Origin: Nocardioides sp. L-11A
GTDB taxonomy: Bacteria; Actinomycetota; Actinomycetes; Propionibacteriales; Nocardioidaceae
Direction of reading: 5' to 3'
Length of the DNA stretch: 64,000 nt
Assembly (NCBI GenBank): GCA_029961745.1
Contig: CP124680.1
Location: 1,116,001 to 1,180,000 of the forward strand
Below are positions 53,611 to 61,629 of this stretch, piece by piece. The position numbers were made by a program, and so were the translations under genes. The notes below the pieces were generated by a model, which saw only the letters and a program-made list of their open reading frames with translations, ran no database searches and was not told the origin of the DNA. Numbering within the stretch: position 1 is the first letter of the stretch; each line of letters opens with the position of its first letter.

Positions 53611-53663
53611 CAGGAATCGCCGGTCGACCGGTGATTCCTGCGCTTGTCGGGCATTGCAACGCC
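53611..53663. repeat. Composite palindromic repeat, left part of the copy split by an IS
   Basis: A 30-bp palindrome with one mismatch (53611-53640) is centred on CCGGTCGACCGG; it is followed by CTTGTCGGGCATTGCAACGCC (53643-53663), the left part of the 28-bp palindrome seen intact at 16729-16756. The rest of it resumes at 54938 as CGCCCGACAAG, after the IS. The two loci have the same order and spacing when one is reverse-complemented. A further CCCGACAAG lies at 54960-54968. Confidence 0.8.
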
Positions 53664-54937
53664 TTGGGCTCAAGGGGTGAGCGCAACACTTGTCTGTTGA
53701 TGGGGTGTTGTGATGGGTGCTCGTCGTGGTCGTCCGCGGCTGCCTGTTGAGTTGGAGTACGAGTTCTGGGACGTCGTGCGGGCGGGCTGCTCGATCGAGG
53801 AAGCATCTGTGGCTGTCGGCGTGTCGGTCTCAGCGGGCCGGGCGTGGGTCGGTGAGCGTGGCGGGGTGATGCCGCCCGCAACAGCCGGCCCGGGCAGTCG
53901 ACGGCTGAGCTTCGCCGAACGTGAGGAGATCGCCCTGCTGCGCGCTGAGGGCAGGGGCGTACGAGAGATCGCCCGGACGGTCGGGCGCGACCCAGGCACG
54001 ATCAGCCGAGAGCTGCGTCGCGTGTCCCACAGCCCCGTGTCCAGTGCGCAACGACGCGCTTATCGGGCCTCGACTGCACAAGGCGATGCCGACGCGCGAG
54101 CCAAGCGGCCCAAGACGGCGAAGCTCGCCACGAATCTGCCGCTGCGCCGCGAGGTCCAACAGCGTCTGCGGGAGAATCACAGTCCCGAGCAGATCGCTGC
54201 CCGGCTACGCGAGGACTTCCCCGACGATCCGGAGATGTGGGTGTCGCACGAGACGATCTACCAGGCGCTCTACGTGCAGGGCCGCGGAGCGTTGAAGCGG
54301 GAACTGGTCAAGTATCTGCGCACCGGTCGGGCGGTCCGCAAACCACACCGACGACCCGATAAGAGGCGTGGCCAGATCCAGGGCATGGTGAACATCGCTG
54401 ATCGGCCCAAACAGGTCGAGGACCGGGCGGTGCCCGGTGACTGGGAAGGCGATCTGATCCTGGGGTCAACCGAGTCGGGCTCGGCGATCGGGACGCTGGT
54501 CGAACGCGCGACCGGGTTCACCATGCTGCTGCACCTGCGCGGCGACCACACTGCCGAAACGGTTGCCGGCGCGATGATCGAGAAGATGCTTGACCTGCCC
54601 GAGCAACTTCGTCGCTCGCTGACCTGGGACCAGGGCAGCGAGATGGCCAACCACGCACAGATCGCCGAGGCGACCGGGCTCGACATCTACTTCTGCGACC
54701 CGCACTCGCCGTGGCAGCGCGGCACGAACGAGAACACCAACGGGTTGCTGCGTCAGTACTTCCCCAAGGGCACCGACCTGTCGCGGTGGGGACCTGGCTA
54801 CCTCGACAAGGTCGCAGCCGAGCTCAACGCCCGTCCCCGCAAACGACTCGCCTGGCGCACCCCCGCCGAAGCCCTCGACAAGCTACTGTCCGAGCAATCG
54901 AATCCACCTGGTGTTGCGACCACGGCTTGAATTCGCC
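53664..54937 (+). mobile_element. IS30-family insertion sequence
   Basis: About 1274 bp bearing one transposase gene. Imperfect terminal inverted repeats share TCAAG..GTG..CGCAACAC (left 53670-53689; right, reversed, 54911-54930; 16 of 20 bases alike). Comparison with the intact repeat at 16729-16756 shows the target was cut after TTGCAACGCC and that up to four bases, CGCC, occur on both sides (53660-53663 and 54938-54941), consistent with a 3-4 bp duplication. IS30 elements are known to prefer palindromic targets. Exact ends are uncertain by one or two bases. Confidence 0.85.
53710..54930 (+). CDS. IS30-family transposase
   Basis: The 406-residue transposase has two N-terminal helix-turn-helix regions (VVRAGCSIEEASVAVGVSVS; RRLSFAEREEIALLRAEGRG then VREIARTVGRDPGTISREL), a third conserved IS30 segment (VSHETIYQALYVQGRGALKR) and the DDE core: D in VPGDWEGDLILGS, D in LTWDQGSEMANH and E in WQRGTNENTNGLLRQYFPKG. 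All are intact, so it may be active. GTG 53710 or ATG 53713 are the starts. The stop codon lies in the right terminal repeat. Confidence 0.95.
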   Translation: MMGARRGRPRLPVELEYEFWDVVRAGCSIEEASVAVGVSVSAGRAWVGERGGVMPPATAGPGSRRLSFAEREEIALLRAEGRGVREIARTVGRDPGTISRELRRVSHSPVSSAQRRAYRASTAQGDADARAKRPKTAKLATNLPLRREVQQRLRENHSPEQIAARLREDFPDDPEMWVSHETIYQALYVQGRGALKRELVKYLRTGRAVRKPHRRPDKRRGQIQGMVNIADRPKQVEDRAVPGDWEGDLILGSTESGSAIGTLVERATGFTMLLHLRGDHTAETVAGAMIEKMLDLPEQLRRSLTWDQGSEMANHAQIAEATGLDIYFCDPHSPWQRGTNENTNGLLRQYFPKGTDLSRWGPGYLDKVAAELNARPRKRLAWRTPAEALDKLLSEQSNPPGVATTA

Positions 54938-54994
54938 CGCCCGACAAGTGCAGGAAATGCCCGACAAGTGCGCCCGAGGACGGGCCGGCGTACC

Positions 54995-55693
54995 TCAGCC
55001 CGCGGCGGAGAACCGGGGCTTCGCGGGCTCGGGCGCGGCGGTCGCGTCCGCACCCCGCAGCCGTACGGCGAGCAGCGCCGCCTGGGTGCGGTGCTGGAGG
55101 CCGAGCCGGGCGAGCAGGCCGGTGACGTGGTTCTTGACCGTCTTCTCGGCGAGGTAGAGCTTCTCGGCGATCTGCCGGTTGGTCATGCCCTCGGCGATGA
55201 GGAAGAAGATCTTGCGCTGCTGCGGGGTGAGCTCGCAGATGACGTCGAGCGACTTGCGCTGCATCTCCATCTGCTCGACGACGCGGTTGGCGACCGCCGG
55301 GTCGATGAGGGAGTGGCCGCCGGCGACCAGCTTGATGCCGTTGAGCAGCGAGTTGCCCTCGATCTTCTTCAGGACGTAGCCGGAGGCGCCGGCGAGGATG
55401 GCCGCGGAGATCGCGTCCGGGTCGTCGTACGTCGTCAGGATCAGGGCCTTGATGTCCGGGTCGACCGAGCGCATCTCGCGGCAGATGTCGACGCCGGTGC
55501 CGTCGGCCAGGTTGGCGTCGAGGACGGCGATGTCGGGCCGCAGCTGGAGGATCTCGCGCAGCGCCACGGTCGCGCTGCCGGACTGACCGACCACCTCGAG
55601 CTCGGGGTCGGTCGCGAGCAGGCTCGCCACACCCCGGCGGACCACCTCGTGGTCGTCGACGATGTAGACGCGGATCGGATTCTCGGTCGGCAC
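54995..55693 (-). CDS. NarL/DevR-family response regulator
   Basis: The 232-residue regulator has a receiver (VYIVDDHEVVRRGVASLL, phospho-Asp59 in AVLDANLADG, Lys in GYVLKKIEGNS) and a LuxR-type HTH (ELTPQQRKIFFLIAEGMTNR, QIAEKLYLAEKTVKNHVTGL) very like DevR/DosR. It has no kinase next to it; the DevS-like kinase at 12626 is the only candidate in the window. GTG 55693 gives a normal length. The IS30 copy lies 57 bp downstream. The upstream gap contains GGACTAG (55778-55784). Confidence 0.9.
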   Translation of the reverse strand: MPTENPIRVYIVDDHEVVRRGVASLLATDPELEVVGQSGSATVALREILQLRPDIAVLDANLADGTGVDICREMRSVDPDIKALILTTYDDPDAISAAILAGASGYVLKKIEGNSLLNGIKLVAGGHSLIDPAVANRVVEQMEMQRKSLDVICELTPQQRKIFFLIAEGMTNRQIAEKLYLAEKTVKNHVTGLLARLGLQHRTQAALLAVRLRGADATAAPEPAKPRFSAAG

Positions 55694-55803
55694 GGTAAAG
55701 ATTCTCCCGTGCCACGCCGCCGAGGGCGACCCTTGGGGCAAGGTCGAGCCGGTGGGCCCGTGGCCGTGGTCACGATGGACTAGCCCACGGTGGCTGATCG
55801 AGG

Positions 55804-56163
55804 TCAGATCCCGCTCAGGTGCTCGAGTGCCGCCGCGACGTCGCGCTCGCCGCGGCGCAGGGCGGCGAGCAGCGCGACGATGTCCTGGGTGGTGAACCTG
55901 TCGTCCTCGGTCGGCGGTCCCACGCACTCGGCGGCCTCGGCGGCGGTGATCCGCGTCCCGATCTTGAGTCGGTACGTCGTGTCGGCGAGCTCGAAACCGA
56001 GGTCGGTGACGACCGCGGTGAAGTGCTCGTCGGCCACCGGGTCGTGCACCACGAGATGCTCGCCGGGCTCGAGGCCGCGGTCGAGGCCGAGGTCGCGGTG
56101 GCTCACGCCGAGCGAGCGGCTGCGGCGGGTGAACGGGCTCAGAGCCACCACGATCTGCTGCAC
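55804..56163 (-). CDS. Unidentified small protein
   Basis: The 119-residue product starts with GTG 56163 (GGGAG 6 bp upstream). It is beta-rich in the middle (EHLVVHDPVADEHFTAVVTD, TYRLKIGTRITAAEAAECVG) and helical at the end (DIVALLAALRRGERDVAAAL). No family is recognised. It lies upstream of the DevR-like gene on the same strand across a 110-bp gap and is divergent to the sigma factor gene. Confidence 0.7.
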   Translation of the reverse strand: MQQIVVALSPFTRRSRSLGVSHRDLGLDRGLEPGEHLVVHDPVADEHFTAVVTDLGFELADTTYRLKIGTRITAAEAAECVGPPTEDDRFTTQDIVALLAALRRGERDVAAALEHLSGI

Positions 56164-56304
56164 CGCGACTCCCCGCCTCCGTGAGCACCCGGTGTGCCCT
56201 GACGCAGGTACAACGCGGTGCCGGCCGCGGTGTTATGGCGTCGGGGGTCCTCTCGCTGATAGTTCTTCCTGACCATGGTTCCTGGTCAGTCGGGGTGGTC
56301 ACCG

Positions 56305-56330
56305 GTATGAGATCGCGCTAGGTTGGGTAG
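56305..56330 (+). promoter_or_regulatory. Possible SigB/SigF-type promoter upstream of the sigma gene
   Basis: GTAT (56305-56308), 16 bp, GGGTAG (56325-56330) resembles the actinobacterial SigB-type consensus GNNT-N14-16-GGGTAY. It lies 18 bp before GTG 56349 and would allow autoregulation. Confidence 0.4.
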
Positions 56331-56348
56331 CGACGCAGCAGACATCTC

Positions 56349-57233
56349 GTGGCCAAGCCCACCGCCACATCGCTCTCGATCCCGGGAGTAACCGTGTCCA
56401 CCGCATCGATTCCCACCATCCCCCACCGTTCCACCGCCTCCTCCAGCAGCCGGGTGAGCTCCGCCGAGCGGAAGGCTCGGACCGCGGAGCTCTTGGCCAG
56501 GGCTCGGGAGTGTCCACCGGGGGAGCGTGCTGACCTTCTCGACGAGGTCATCGTGCTCAACATCCCGGTGGCCCGCACCCTCGCCGCGCGCTACCGCAAC
56601 CGCGGGCAGTCCTCCGACGAGCTCGAGCAGGTCGCCTGTCTCGCGCTGACCCGCGCGGTGCAGTCCTTCGACCCGGAGCGCGGCGACGACCTGCTGGTCT
56701 TCGCCGTCCCGAGCATCCTCGGCGAGCTCAAGCGGCACTTCCGCTCGGCCGCCTGGGCGGTGCGCCCACCGCGCCGGATCCAGGAGATCCGCCCGCGCGT
56801 GGTCGCCGCCGAGGAGGAGCTGGCCCAGCAGCTCGGCCGGCCGCCGACGCCCGAGGAGCTTGCCGACGAGCTCGGCTGTCCGGCGGCGGAGGTCGAGGAG
56901 GCACTGGCCTGCGGCGACCTCGCCCACGCCGCCTCGCTCGACGAGCCCGTCGCCGCGACCGGCAGCCCGCTGGGCGAGCTGCTGCCCACGGTCGACCCCG
57001 GCTTCGAGCAGAGCGAGGCCGTCGCGATGCTCGGCCCGGCCTGTCGCGGGCTCAAGGCGCGCGACCGCCGCATCCTGCGGATGCGCTTCTACGAGCAGCG
57101 CACCCAGCAGGAGATCGCCGACGAGCTCGGCGTGACGCAGGTGCAGGTCTCGCGGCTGTTGCAGCGGATCTTCACCGACCTGCGCCGTGCTGTCGGCGGT
57201 GGAGGCCCGGGCGGCCGGCCCCGCGCGGCCTGA
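56349..57233 (+). CDS. SigB/SigF/SigG-family RNA polymerase sigma factor
   Basis: The 294-residue sigma factor has regions 2, 3 and 4 of the stress/sporulation group: LNIPVARTLAARYRNRGQSS, LEQVACLALTRAVQSFDPER, AVPSILGELKRHFRSAAWAV, LARPPTPEELADELG-like GRPPTPEELADELGCPAAEV, and LKARDRRILRMRFYEQRTQQ, EIADELGVTQVQVSRLLQRI. The first 45 residues (Ser/Thr/Pro-rich) are an extension; GTG 56394 is an alternative start that removes part of it. Such factors are usually held by an RsbW-type anti-sigma; none is encoded here. Three GGGTA boxes near 59918, 60727 and 61614 might be its targets. Confidence 0.9.
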   Translation: MAKPTATSLSIPGVTVSTASIPTIPHRSTASSSSRVSSAERKARTAELLARARECPPGERADLLDEVIVLNIPVARTLAARYRNRGQSSDELEQVACLALTRAVQSFDPERGDDLLVFAVPSILGELKRHFRSAAWAVRPPRRIQEIRPRVVAAEEELAQQLGRPPTPEELADELGCPAAEVEEALACGDLAHAASLDEPVAATGSPLGELLPTVDPGFEQSEAVAMLGPACRGLKARDRRILRMRFYEQRTQQEIADELGVTQVQVSRLLQRIFTDLRRAVGGGGPGGRPRAA

Positions 57234-57250
57234 CCCTCCCCGGCACGACG

Positions 57251-57305
57251 GCGGTCCGCCGATACCGGTCCCTCGACACGCTCAGGGACACCGTCGGCGG
57301 ACCGC
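57251..57305. terminator. Nested hairpin between convergent sigma and dehydrogenase genes
   Basis: GCGGTCCGCCGA (57251-57262) pairs exactly with 57294-57305, and GTCCCT/AGGGAC (57268-57273, 57284-57289) pair inside. It fills most of the 98-bp gap between convergent genes and probably ends both transcripts. Confidence 0.7.
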
Positions 57306-57331
57306 TGTCGCTGGGCGGCGGGGTCACGGGG

Positions 57332-58513
57332 TCACGGCCGGAACAGCACCTTGACCATGCCGTCCTTCTTGTCACGGAAGTCGCGGTACGCCGTCGGCGC
57401 CTCCTCCAGCGGAAGGTGGTGCGTCGCGAACGTCTCGACGCCGAGATGGTCGGTCGGCTCCAGCAGGAGCGCGAGGATGTCGTCGCTCCAGTGCCGCACG
57501 TTGGCCTGTCCCATCCGCAACTGGACCTGCTTGTCGAACATCTCCATCAGCGGCATCGGGTCCATCGGTCCGCCGTAGACGCCGACGACGGAGACCGTGC
57601 CACCGCGGCGGACCGCGTCGATCGCGAGATGCAGCGCGGCCAGCCGGTCGACCCCGGCGGTGCGCATCAGCGGCTGGGCGAGGCGGTCCGGCAGCATCCC
57701 GACCAGCTTCGACACGGACTCGGCGACGGGGGAGCCGTGCGCCTCCATGCCCACCGCATCGATCACCGCGTCGACGCCCCGGCCGCGGGTGAGCTCGAGG
57801 ACGGTCGTCACCGGGTCCGCGTCGTCGGCGGTGACGAGTACCTCCGCGCCGTACGCCGAGACCCGCTGCAGCCGCTCCACCACGGGGTCGACGACGAAGA
57901 CCCGGATCCCGCGACGCAGCGCGGTCCGGGCGCACATGTCGCCGATCGGGCCGGCGCCGAGCACGAGCAGGCTCTCGTCCGGGCCGACGGCGGCGTACTC
58001 CACGGCCTGCCAGGCGGTCGGCAGCACGTCGGACAGGAAGACGAAACGGTCGTCGGGCGGCCCCTCGGGCACCTTGATCGGCAGGGTGTCGCCGAACGGC
58101 ACCCGCAGGTACTCCGCCTGCGCGCCCGGCACCTGTCCGTACAGGCTGCTGTAGCCGAACAGGCTGGCGCCGGTGCCCTGCTCCACGTTCTGGGTGGTCT
58201 CGCACTGGCTGTGCAGGCCGCGGGCACACATCCAGCAGCGACCGCAGCTGACGTTGAACGGCACCACGACCCGGTCACCCCGGCGCAGTGACGTGACGCC
58301 GGCGCCCACCTCCTCCACGACGCCGATCGGCTCGTGGCCGACCACGTCGCCGGCCGCCATGAACGGCGCCAGGGGGTCGTAGAGGTGCAGGTCGGAACCG
58401 CACAGCCCGCTCGACGTCACCCGGATCACGACGTCGTCCGGCTGCTCGATCCTCGGGTCGGGCACGTCCTCGACGCTCATCCGGCCCTTGGCCTGCCAGG
58501 TGACTGCTCTCAC
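57332..58513 (-). CDS. Zinc-dependent alcohol dehydrogenase of the threonine-dehydrogenase-like MDR group
   Basis: The 393-residue enzyme has the catalytic-zinc motif (GLCGSDLHLYD, then GHEPIGVVEEVGAGV), the structural-zinc cysteines (SCGRCWMCARGLHSQC) and a Rossmann NAD(P) domain (LVLGAGPIGDMCARTALRRG). It should oxidise an alcohol or glutathione/mycothiol adduct with NAD(P); the substrate is not evident. GTG 58513 has GGAGGA upstream and overlaps the CDGSH stop (GTGA), so it is co-expressed with it. Confidence 0.9.
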   Translation of the reverse strand: MRAVTWQAKGRMSVEDVPDPRIEQPDDVVIRVTSSGLCGSDLHLYDPLAPFMAAGDVVGHEPIGVVEEVGAGVTSLRRGDRVVVPFNVSCGRCWMCARGLHSQCETTQNVEQGTGASLFGYSSLYGQVPGAQAEYLRVPFGDTLPIKVPEGPPDDRFVFLSDVLPTAWQAVEYAAVGPDESLLVLGAGPIGDMCARTALRRGIRVFVVDPVVERLQRVSAYGAEVLVTADDADPVTTVLELTRGRGVDAVIDAVGMEAHGSPVAESVSKLVGMLPDRLAQPLMRTAGVDRLAALHLAIDAVRRGGTVSVVGVYGGPMDPMPLMEMFDKQVQLRMGQANVRHWSDDILALLLEPTDHLGVETFATHHLPLEEAPTAYRDFRDKKDGMVKVLFRP

Positions 58514-58710
58514 GTGTTCTTCCTCCGTCGTCGGTCGCGGTGGCTGTCGTCGCACCAGGGCATCCGCTCGGACCGCCCGCACCGGCACACCGCGACCACG
58601 GCGCGCTCGACGGCGGCGGTGGTGCCGTCGACGCCGACGACCTCGTCCGCGCCGCGGACCAGGAGAGGGCCGCCGGGGCAATCGGTCACCACGACCCGCC
58701 GTCCGCTCAT
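58510..58710 (-). CDS. CDGSH-type iron-sulfur protein
   Basis: The 66-residue protein ends in AVCRCGRSERMPWCDDSHRD, which carries the three Cys and one His ligands of a CDGSH 2Fe-2S centre. Such centres transfer electrons or clusters. It is coupled to the dehydrogenase (overlap) and 7 bp after the haem-oxygenase-like gene. In actinobacteria CDGSH and haem-oxygenase-like genes often pair. Confidence 0.93.
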   Translation of the reverse strand: MSGRRVVVTDCPGGPLLVRGADEVVGVDGTTAAVERAVVAVCRCGRSERMPWCDDSHRDRRRRKNT

Positions 58711-58717
58711 GACGGCC

Positions 58718-59746
58718 TCACCCCGCCGCTCGGTCGTCGCGCCGGCCGCGCCAGCCGTCGAGCAGCACCTCGCCCGCGAGCCCGTCGACGGCGAGGCAGG
58801 CGGTGGCGCCGAGCACGACGTCGGGGACCAGGTCGGGCTCGTCCTCGACCAGGGCGGCGCAGATGCCCCGGATGGCGAGCTGCTCGTGCACGGCGTCGGC
58901 CTCCACGTGCTCGTCGTAGTAGTCCTGGACCGCTTCGGGCAGTCGCAGGCGCCGTGCCCCGCGCAGGATCCGGTCGCACGGCAGGGAGCTGGTCGCCTCG
59001 AACGCGGCCAGGTGACCCATCGCGGCCCCGCGCAGGCGGCGGTTGAGCGCGAACAGCGACATCAGGTTGACCGATGCGAGGGTGGCCCCCGTCGCCTGCT
59101 CGACGTACGGCGCCAGGTCGGTCGGCATGTCGAGCGAGGCCAGGGCGCGGGCGAAGAGCGTCTGGTGCAGGCGGTCGGGCCGCCCGCCGCCGTACTCGTC
59201 GTACTGCAGCTCGGCCAGGGCCACCTTCGCGGCGCCGCCGATCCGGGGCAGCACGAACGACTGCGGGTCCGACTCGCGCAGGTGGTAGACCGCCCGCTCG
59301 GCGAGATAGGAGCGGAACTCCTCGCGGGTGGCGCGCCGGTGCAGGAACTGCGCGACCTCCGAGGGGCCCGAGCGGGCGGTCAGCCGGACCAGCGCCGCGG
59401 TGACCTGCGCGCCCGGGGTGTCCCCGAGGTCCGCGATCACGGGCGCGTCCTCGGGCGTCGTGCCGACCAGGCGGCGCACGGCGTGCTCGAAGGTGCGCTC
59501 CAGCGCGGCCCGGCTCACCATGAGCAGCGGGTCCCATTCGGCGTGCGGGTCCTCGACGTCCTCGAAGCCGCGGTAGTGGAGCTCGTAGAGGGTCCACAAC
59601 GCGAGCTGGAAGTCGCGGTCGGTCAGAGGGTAGGTGACCTCGCCCATGGCCCGCGGTTCGGGTACGGCGTGGGGGCCGGCAGGTCGCGCGCGGAGGGTCT
59701 CGACGACCCCCTCGCTCAAGGGTCCACAGGGTGCGGGCAGCCTCAT
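58718..59746 (-). CDS. Iron-containing redox enzyme (haem-oxygenase-like fold)
   Basis: The 342-residue protein resembles the iron-containing redox enzyme family (Haem_oxygenas_2): helical, with potential metal ligands in LYELHYRGFEDVEDP, ELQYDEYGGGRPDRLHQTLF, and QDYYDEHVEADAVHEQ. The family is thought to hold a di-iron or non-haem iron site; its reaction here is unknown. ATG 59746 has GAGG 5 bp upstream and overlaps the stop of a 50-residue gene. It precedes the CDGSH gene. Confidence 0.88.
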   Translation of the reverse strand: MRLPAPCGPLSEGVVETLRARPAGPHAVPEPRAMGEVTYPLTDRDFQLALWTLYELHYRGFEDVEDPHAEWDPLLMVSRAALERTFEHAVRRLVGTTPEDAPVIADLGDTPGAQVTAALVRLTARSGPSEVAQFLHRRATREEFRSYLAERAVYHLRESDPQSFVLPRIGGAAKVALAELQYDEYGGGRPDRLHQTLFARALASLDMPTDLAPYVEQATGATLASVNLMSLFALNRRLRGAAMGHLAAFEATSSLPCDRILRGARRLRLPEAVQDYYDEHVEADAVHEQLAIRGICAALVEDEPDLVPDVVLGATACLAVDGLAGEVLLDGWRGRRDDRAAG

Positions 59747-59895
59747 CCGGTCCTCGTCCTTCCTTCCCACAGCTCGCCCAGGATCAGGCGCAGCACGACC
59801 CGGCGTACCGTCAGGTACACCAGGAGACGACCCCCCGTTGTGCGTCCCGCCCCGGGTTCGCCATAGTTCTCGTCGCAGACGGTCCGATCGCCCAT
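59743..59895 (-). CDS. 50-residue protein coupled to the redox enzyme
   Basis: A 50-codon frame begins with ATG 59895, has a strong GGAGGAGG Shine-Dalgarno 4 bp upstream, and ends in TGA that overlaps the next start (ATGA). The product (MGDRTVCDENYGEPGAG...) has a hydrophobic/basic amphipathic stretch (LLVYLTVRRVVLRLILGELW). No family is recognised. The ribosome-binding site and coupling support that it is real. Confidence 0.65.
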   Translation of the reverse strand: MGDRTVCDENYGEPGAGRTTGGRLLVYLTVRRVVLRLILGELWEGRTRTG

Positions 59896-59976
59896 GTGAC
59901 CTCCTCCGGTGGTTGCGGGGTACCCGTGCCGTCTGCCTCCATACGGAAGACCGAGACGGAGGGGAGGAAGGGCGAG

Positions 59977-60672
59977 ATGGGTGGAGTTGCGCCGGGGGAC
60001 GAGACCGTTCCGCTGCCGCCGCTGGACCCCGACGGTCCGCGTCAGACCGGGCGATTCGTCTATCACGTGGTGGACGAGCGGTGGGAGTGGGACGACGACG
60101 TCTTCGCGATCCACGGCTACCGGCCGGGCGAGGTCCGGCCGACCACCGAGCTGGTGATGCGACACAAGCACCAGCAGGACCGTGCGCTCGTCGAGCGGAC
60201 CCTGGACGACGCGATCGCCGACGGGGCGCCCTTCAACGTGTACTACCGGATCCTGGTCCGCGACGAGGTGCGCAATGTCGTGCTGTGCGGGGAGGGCCAG
60301 TACGACGCCGGCCGCACCAGCGGCAAGGTGGACCGTCTCGTCGGCTACTACCTCGATCTCACGCCCGAGCTCGACGCGGAGACCACGGCCGCGGCCGATG
60401 CCGCGGTGGCCGCCTCGGCCGCGTCCCGCGACACGATCGAACAGGCCAAGGGCATCTTGATGCTGGGCTACGGCCTCGACGCCGACGCCGCCTTCGCGAT
60501 GCTCAAGTGGTGGTCGCGCAACCGCAATGTGAAGGTGCGGGAGGTCGCCGAGCGCCTGATCCAGGTGGCTCGGGAGGGGCATGTCAGCCACCCGGGGCTG
60601 CGCCGCTTGCTGGACGCGTTGCTCGACGACCTCACCGCCAGCCGGACGGCCCGGGAGGACCGCCTCGGCTGA
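59977..60672 (+). CDS. PAS-ANTAR protein, putative RNA-binding antiterminator
   Basis: The 231-residue protein has a PAS domain (about 25-130; GRFVYHVVDERWEWDDDVFA, FNVYYRILVRDEVRNVVLCG) and a C-terminal ANTAR domain (about 145-205; TIEQAKGILMLGYGLDADAA, FAMLKWWSRNRNVKVREVAE). ANTAR proteins bind paired hairpins in mRNA and prevent termination. ATG 59977 has GGGGAGG upstream. It is divergent to the redox-enzyme operon and has a GGGTAC box at 59918-59923. Confidence 0.9.
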   Translation: MGGVAPGDETVPLPPLDPDGPRQTGRFVYHVVDERWEWDDDVFAIHGYRPGEVRPTTELVMRHKHQQDRALVERTLDDAIADGAPFNVYYRILVRDEVRNVVLCGEGQYDAGRTSGKVDRLVGYYLDLTPELDAETTAAADAAVAASAASRDTIEQAKGILMLGYGLDADAAFAMLKWWSRNRNVKVREVAERLIQVAREGHVSHPGLRRLLDALLDDLTASRTAREDRLG

Positions 60673-60742
60673 GCCGTGGTGGAGCACGAACGCTCTGGGT
60701 GTACCCGACTCGGCACGTCCCACCCGGGGTAATGCCCGGGTC

Positions 60743-61603
60743 ATGACCGACACCGCCTTCCCCGCCCAGCAGCAGACGCCCCCGGGACTCACGGGAGAGA
60801 TGCGCCCCGAGCCCGACCACGGCGAGCAGTCGTACGTCGGCCACGGCCGGCTCCAGGGCCAGGTCGCCCTGATCACCGGAGGCGACTCCGGCATCGGCCG
60901 CGCCGTCGCGATCGCCTACGCCCGCGAGGGCGCCGACGTCGCCTTCACCCACCTCCACGAGGAGCAGCCGGACGCCGACACCACGGCGGCGCTGGTCGAG
61001 GACGCGGGCCGCCGGGTGCTGCCGCTGTCCCTGGACCTGCGGACCAGCGAGGCGTGCGACGAGGCCGTCCGGCGTACCGCCGAGGAGCTCGGCGGCCTCG
61101 ACGTCCTGGTCAACAACGCGGGCTACCAGATGGCGCGCGACCACGCCGTGGACGACCTCAGCGACGACCGGATCGACCGCACCTTCAAGACCAACCTCTA
61201 CGCGCTGATGTGGCTCGTGCGGTCGGCCGCGCCGCACCTGCGCAGGCGACCCGGATGCATCGTCAACAACAGCTCCATCCAGGCGTTCGAGCCGTCCGAG
61301 ACGCTGCTCGACTATGCCGCGACCAAGGCCGCGATCAACAACCTCACCGTCAACCTCGCCGCCTCGCTCGGGAGCGACGGGATCCGGGTCAACGCGGTCG
61401 CTCCGGGCCCCATCTGGACCCCGCTGCAACCGGCCACCCAGGAGCCCGAGAAGGTCGAGCGGTTCGGCGTCGACACTCCGCTCGGGAGGGCCGGGCAGCC
61501 GGCCGAGGTCGCTCCGGCCTTCGTGTTCCTCGCCTCCCCGGGCGACGCGTCGTACGTGTCCGGCACGGTGCTCGGCGTGACCGGCGGCAAGCCCGTCTTC
61601 TGA
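60743..61603 (+). CDS. Short-chain dehydrogenase/reductase (YghA-type)
   Basis: The 286-residue SDR has the cofactor motif TGGDSGIGRAVA near 44-55, NNAG near 131, catalytic Ser in NNSSIQAF and YxxxK in YAATKAA, with a 35-residue N-terminal extension (QQQTPPGLTGEMRPEPDHGE) typical of YghA/general-stress SDRs. It would reduce an aldehyde or ketone with NAD(P)H. ATG 60743 is 70 bp after the ANTAR gene. A possible SigB-like -10 (GGGTAA, 60727-60732) precedes it. Confidence 0.92.
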   Translation: MTDTAFPAQQQTPPGLTGEMRPEPDHGEQSYVGHGRLQGQVALITGGDSGIGRAVAIAYAREGADVAFTHLHEEQPDADTTAALVEDAGRRVLPLSLDLRTSEACDEAVRRTAEELGGLDVLVNNAGYQMARDHAVDDLSDDRIDRTFKTNLYALMWLVRSAAPHLRRRPGCIVNNSSIQAFEPSETLLDYAATKAAINNLTVNLAASLGSDGIRVNAVAPGPIWTPLQPATQEPEKVERFGVDTPLGRAGQPAEVAPAFVFLASPGDASYVSGTVLGVTGGKPVF

Positions 61604-61629
61604 CCGGGGCGCGGGGTACCTCTCCGGTC

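Noticed and set aside
51114..53654. An 846-codon minus-strand frame opposite cheW and the chemoreceptor
   Set aside because: Antisense of two clear genes with no domain match; long open frames on the opposite strand are usual at this GC content.
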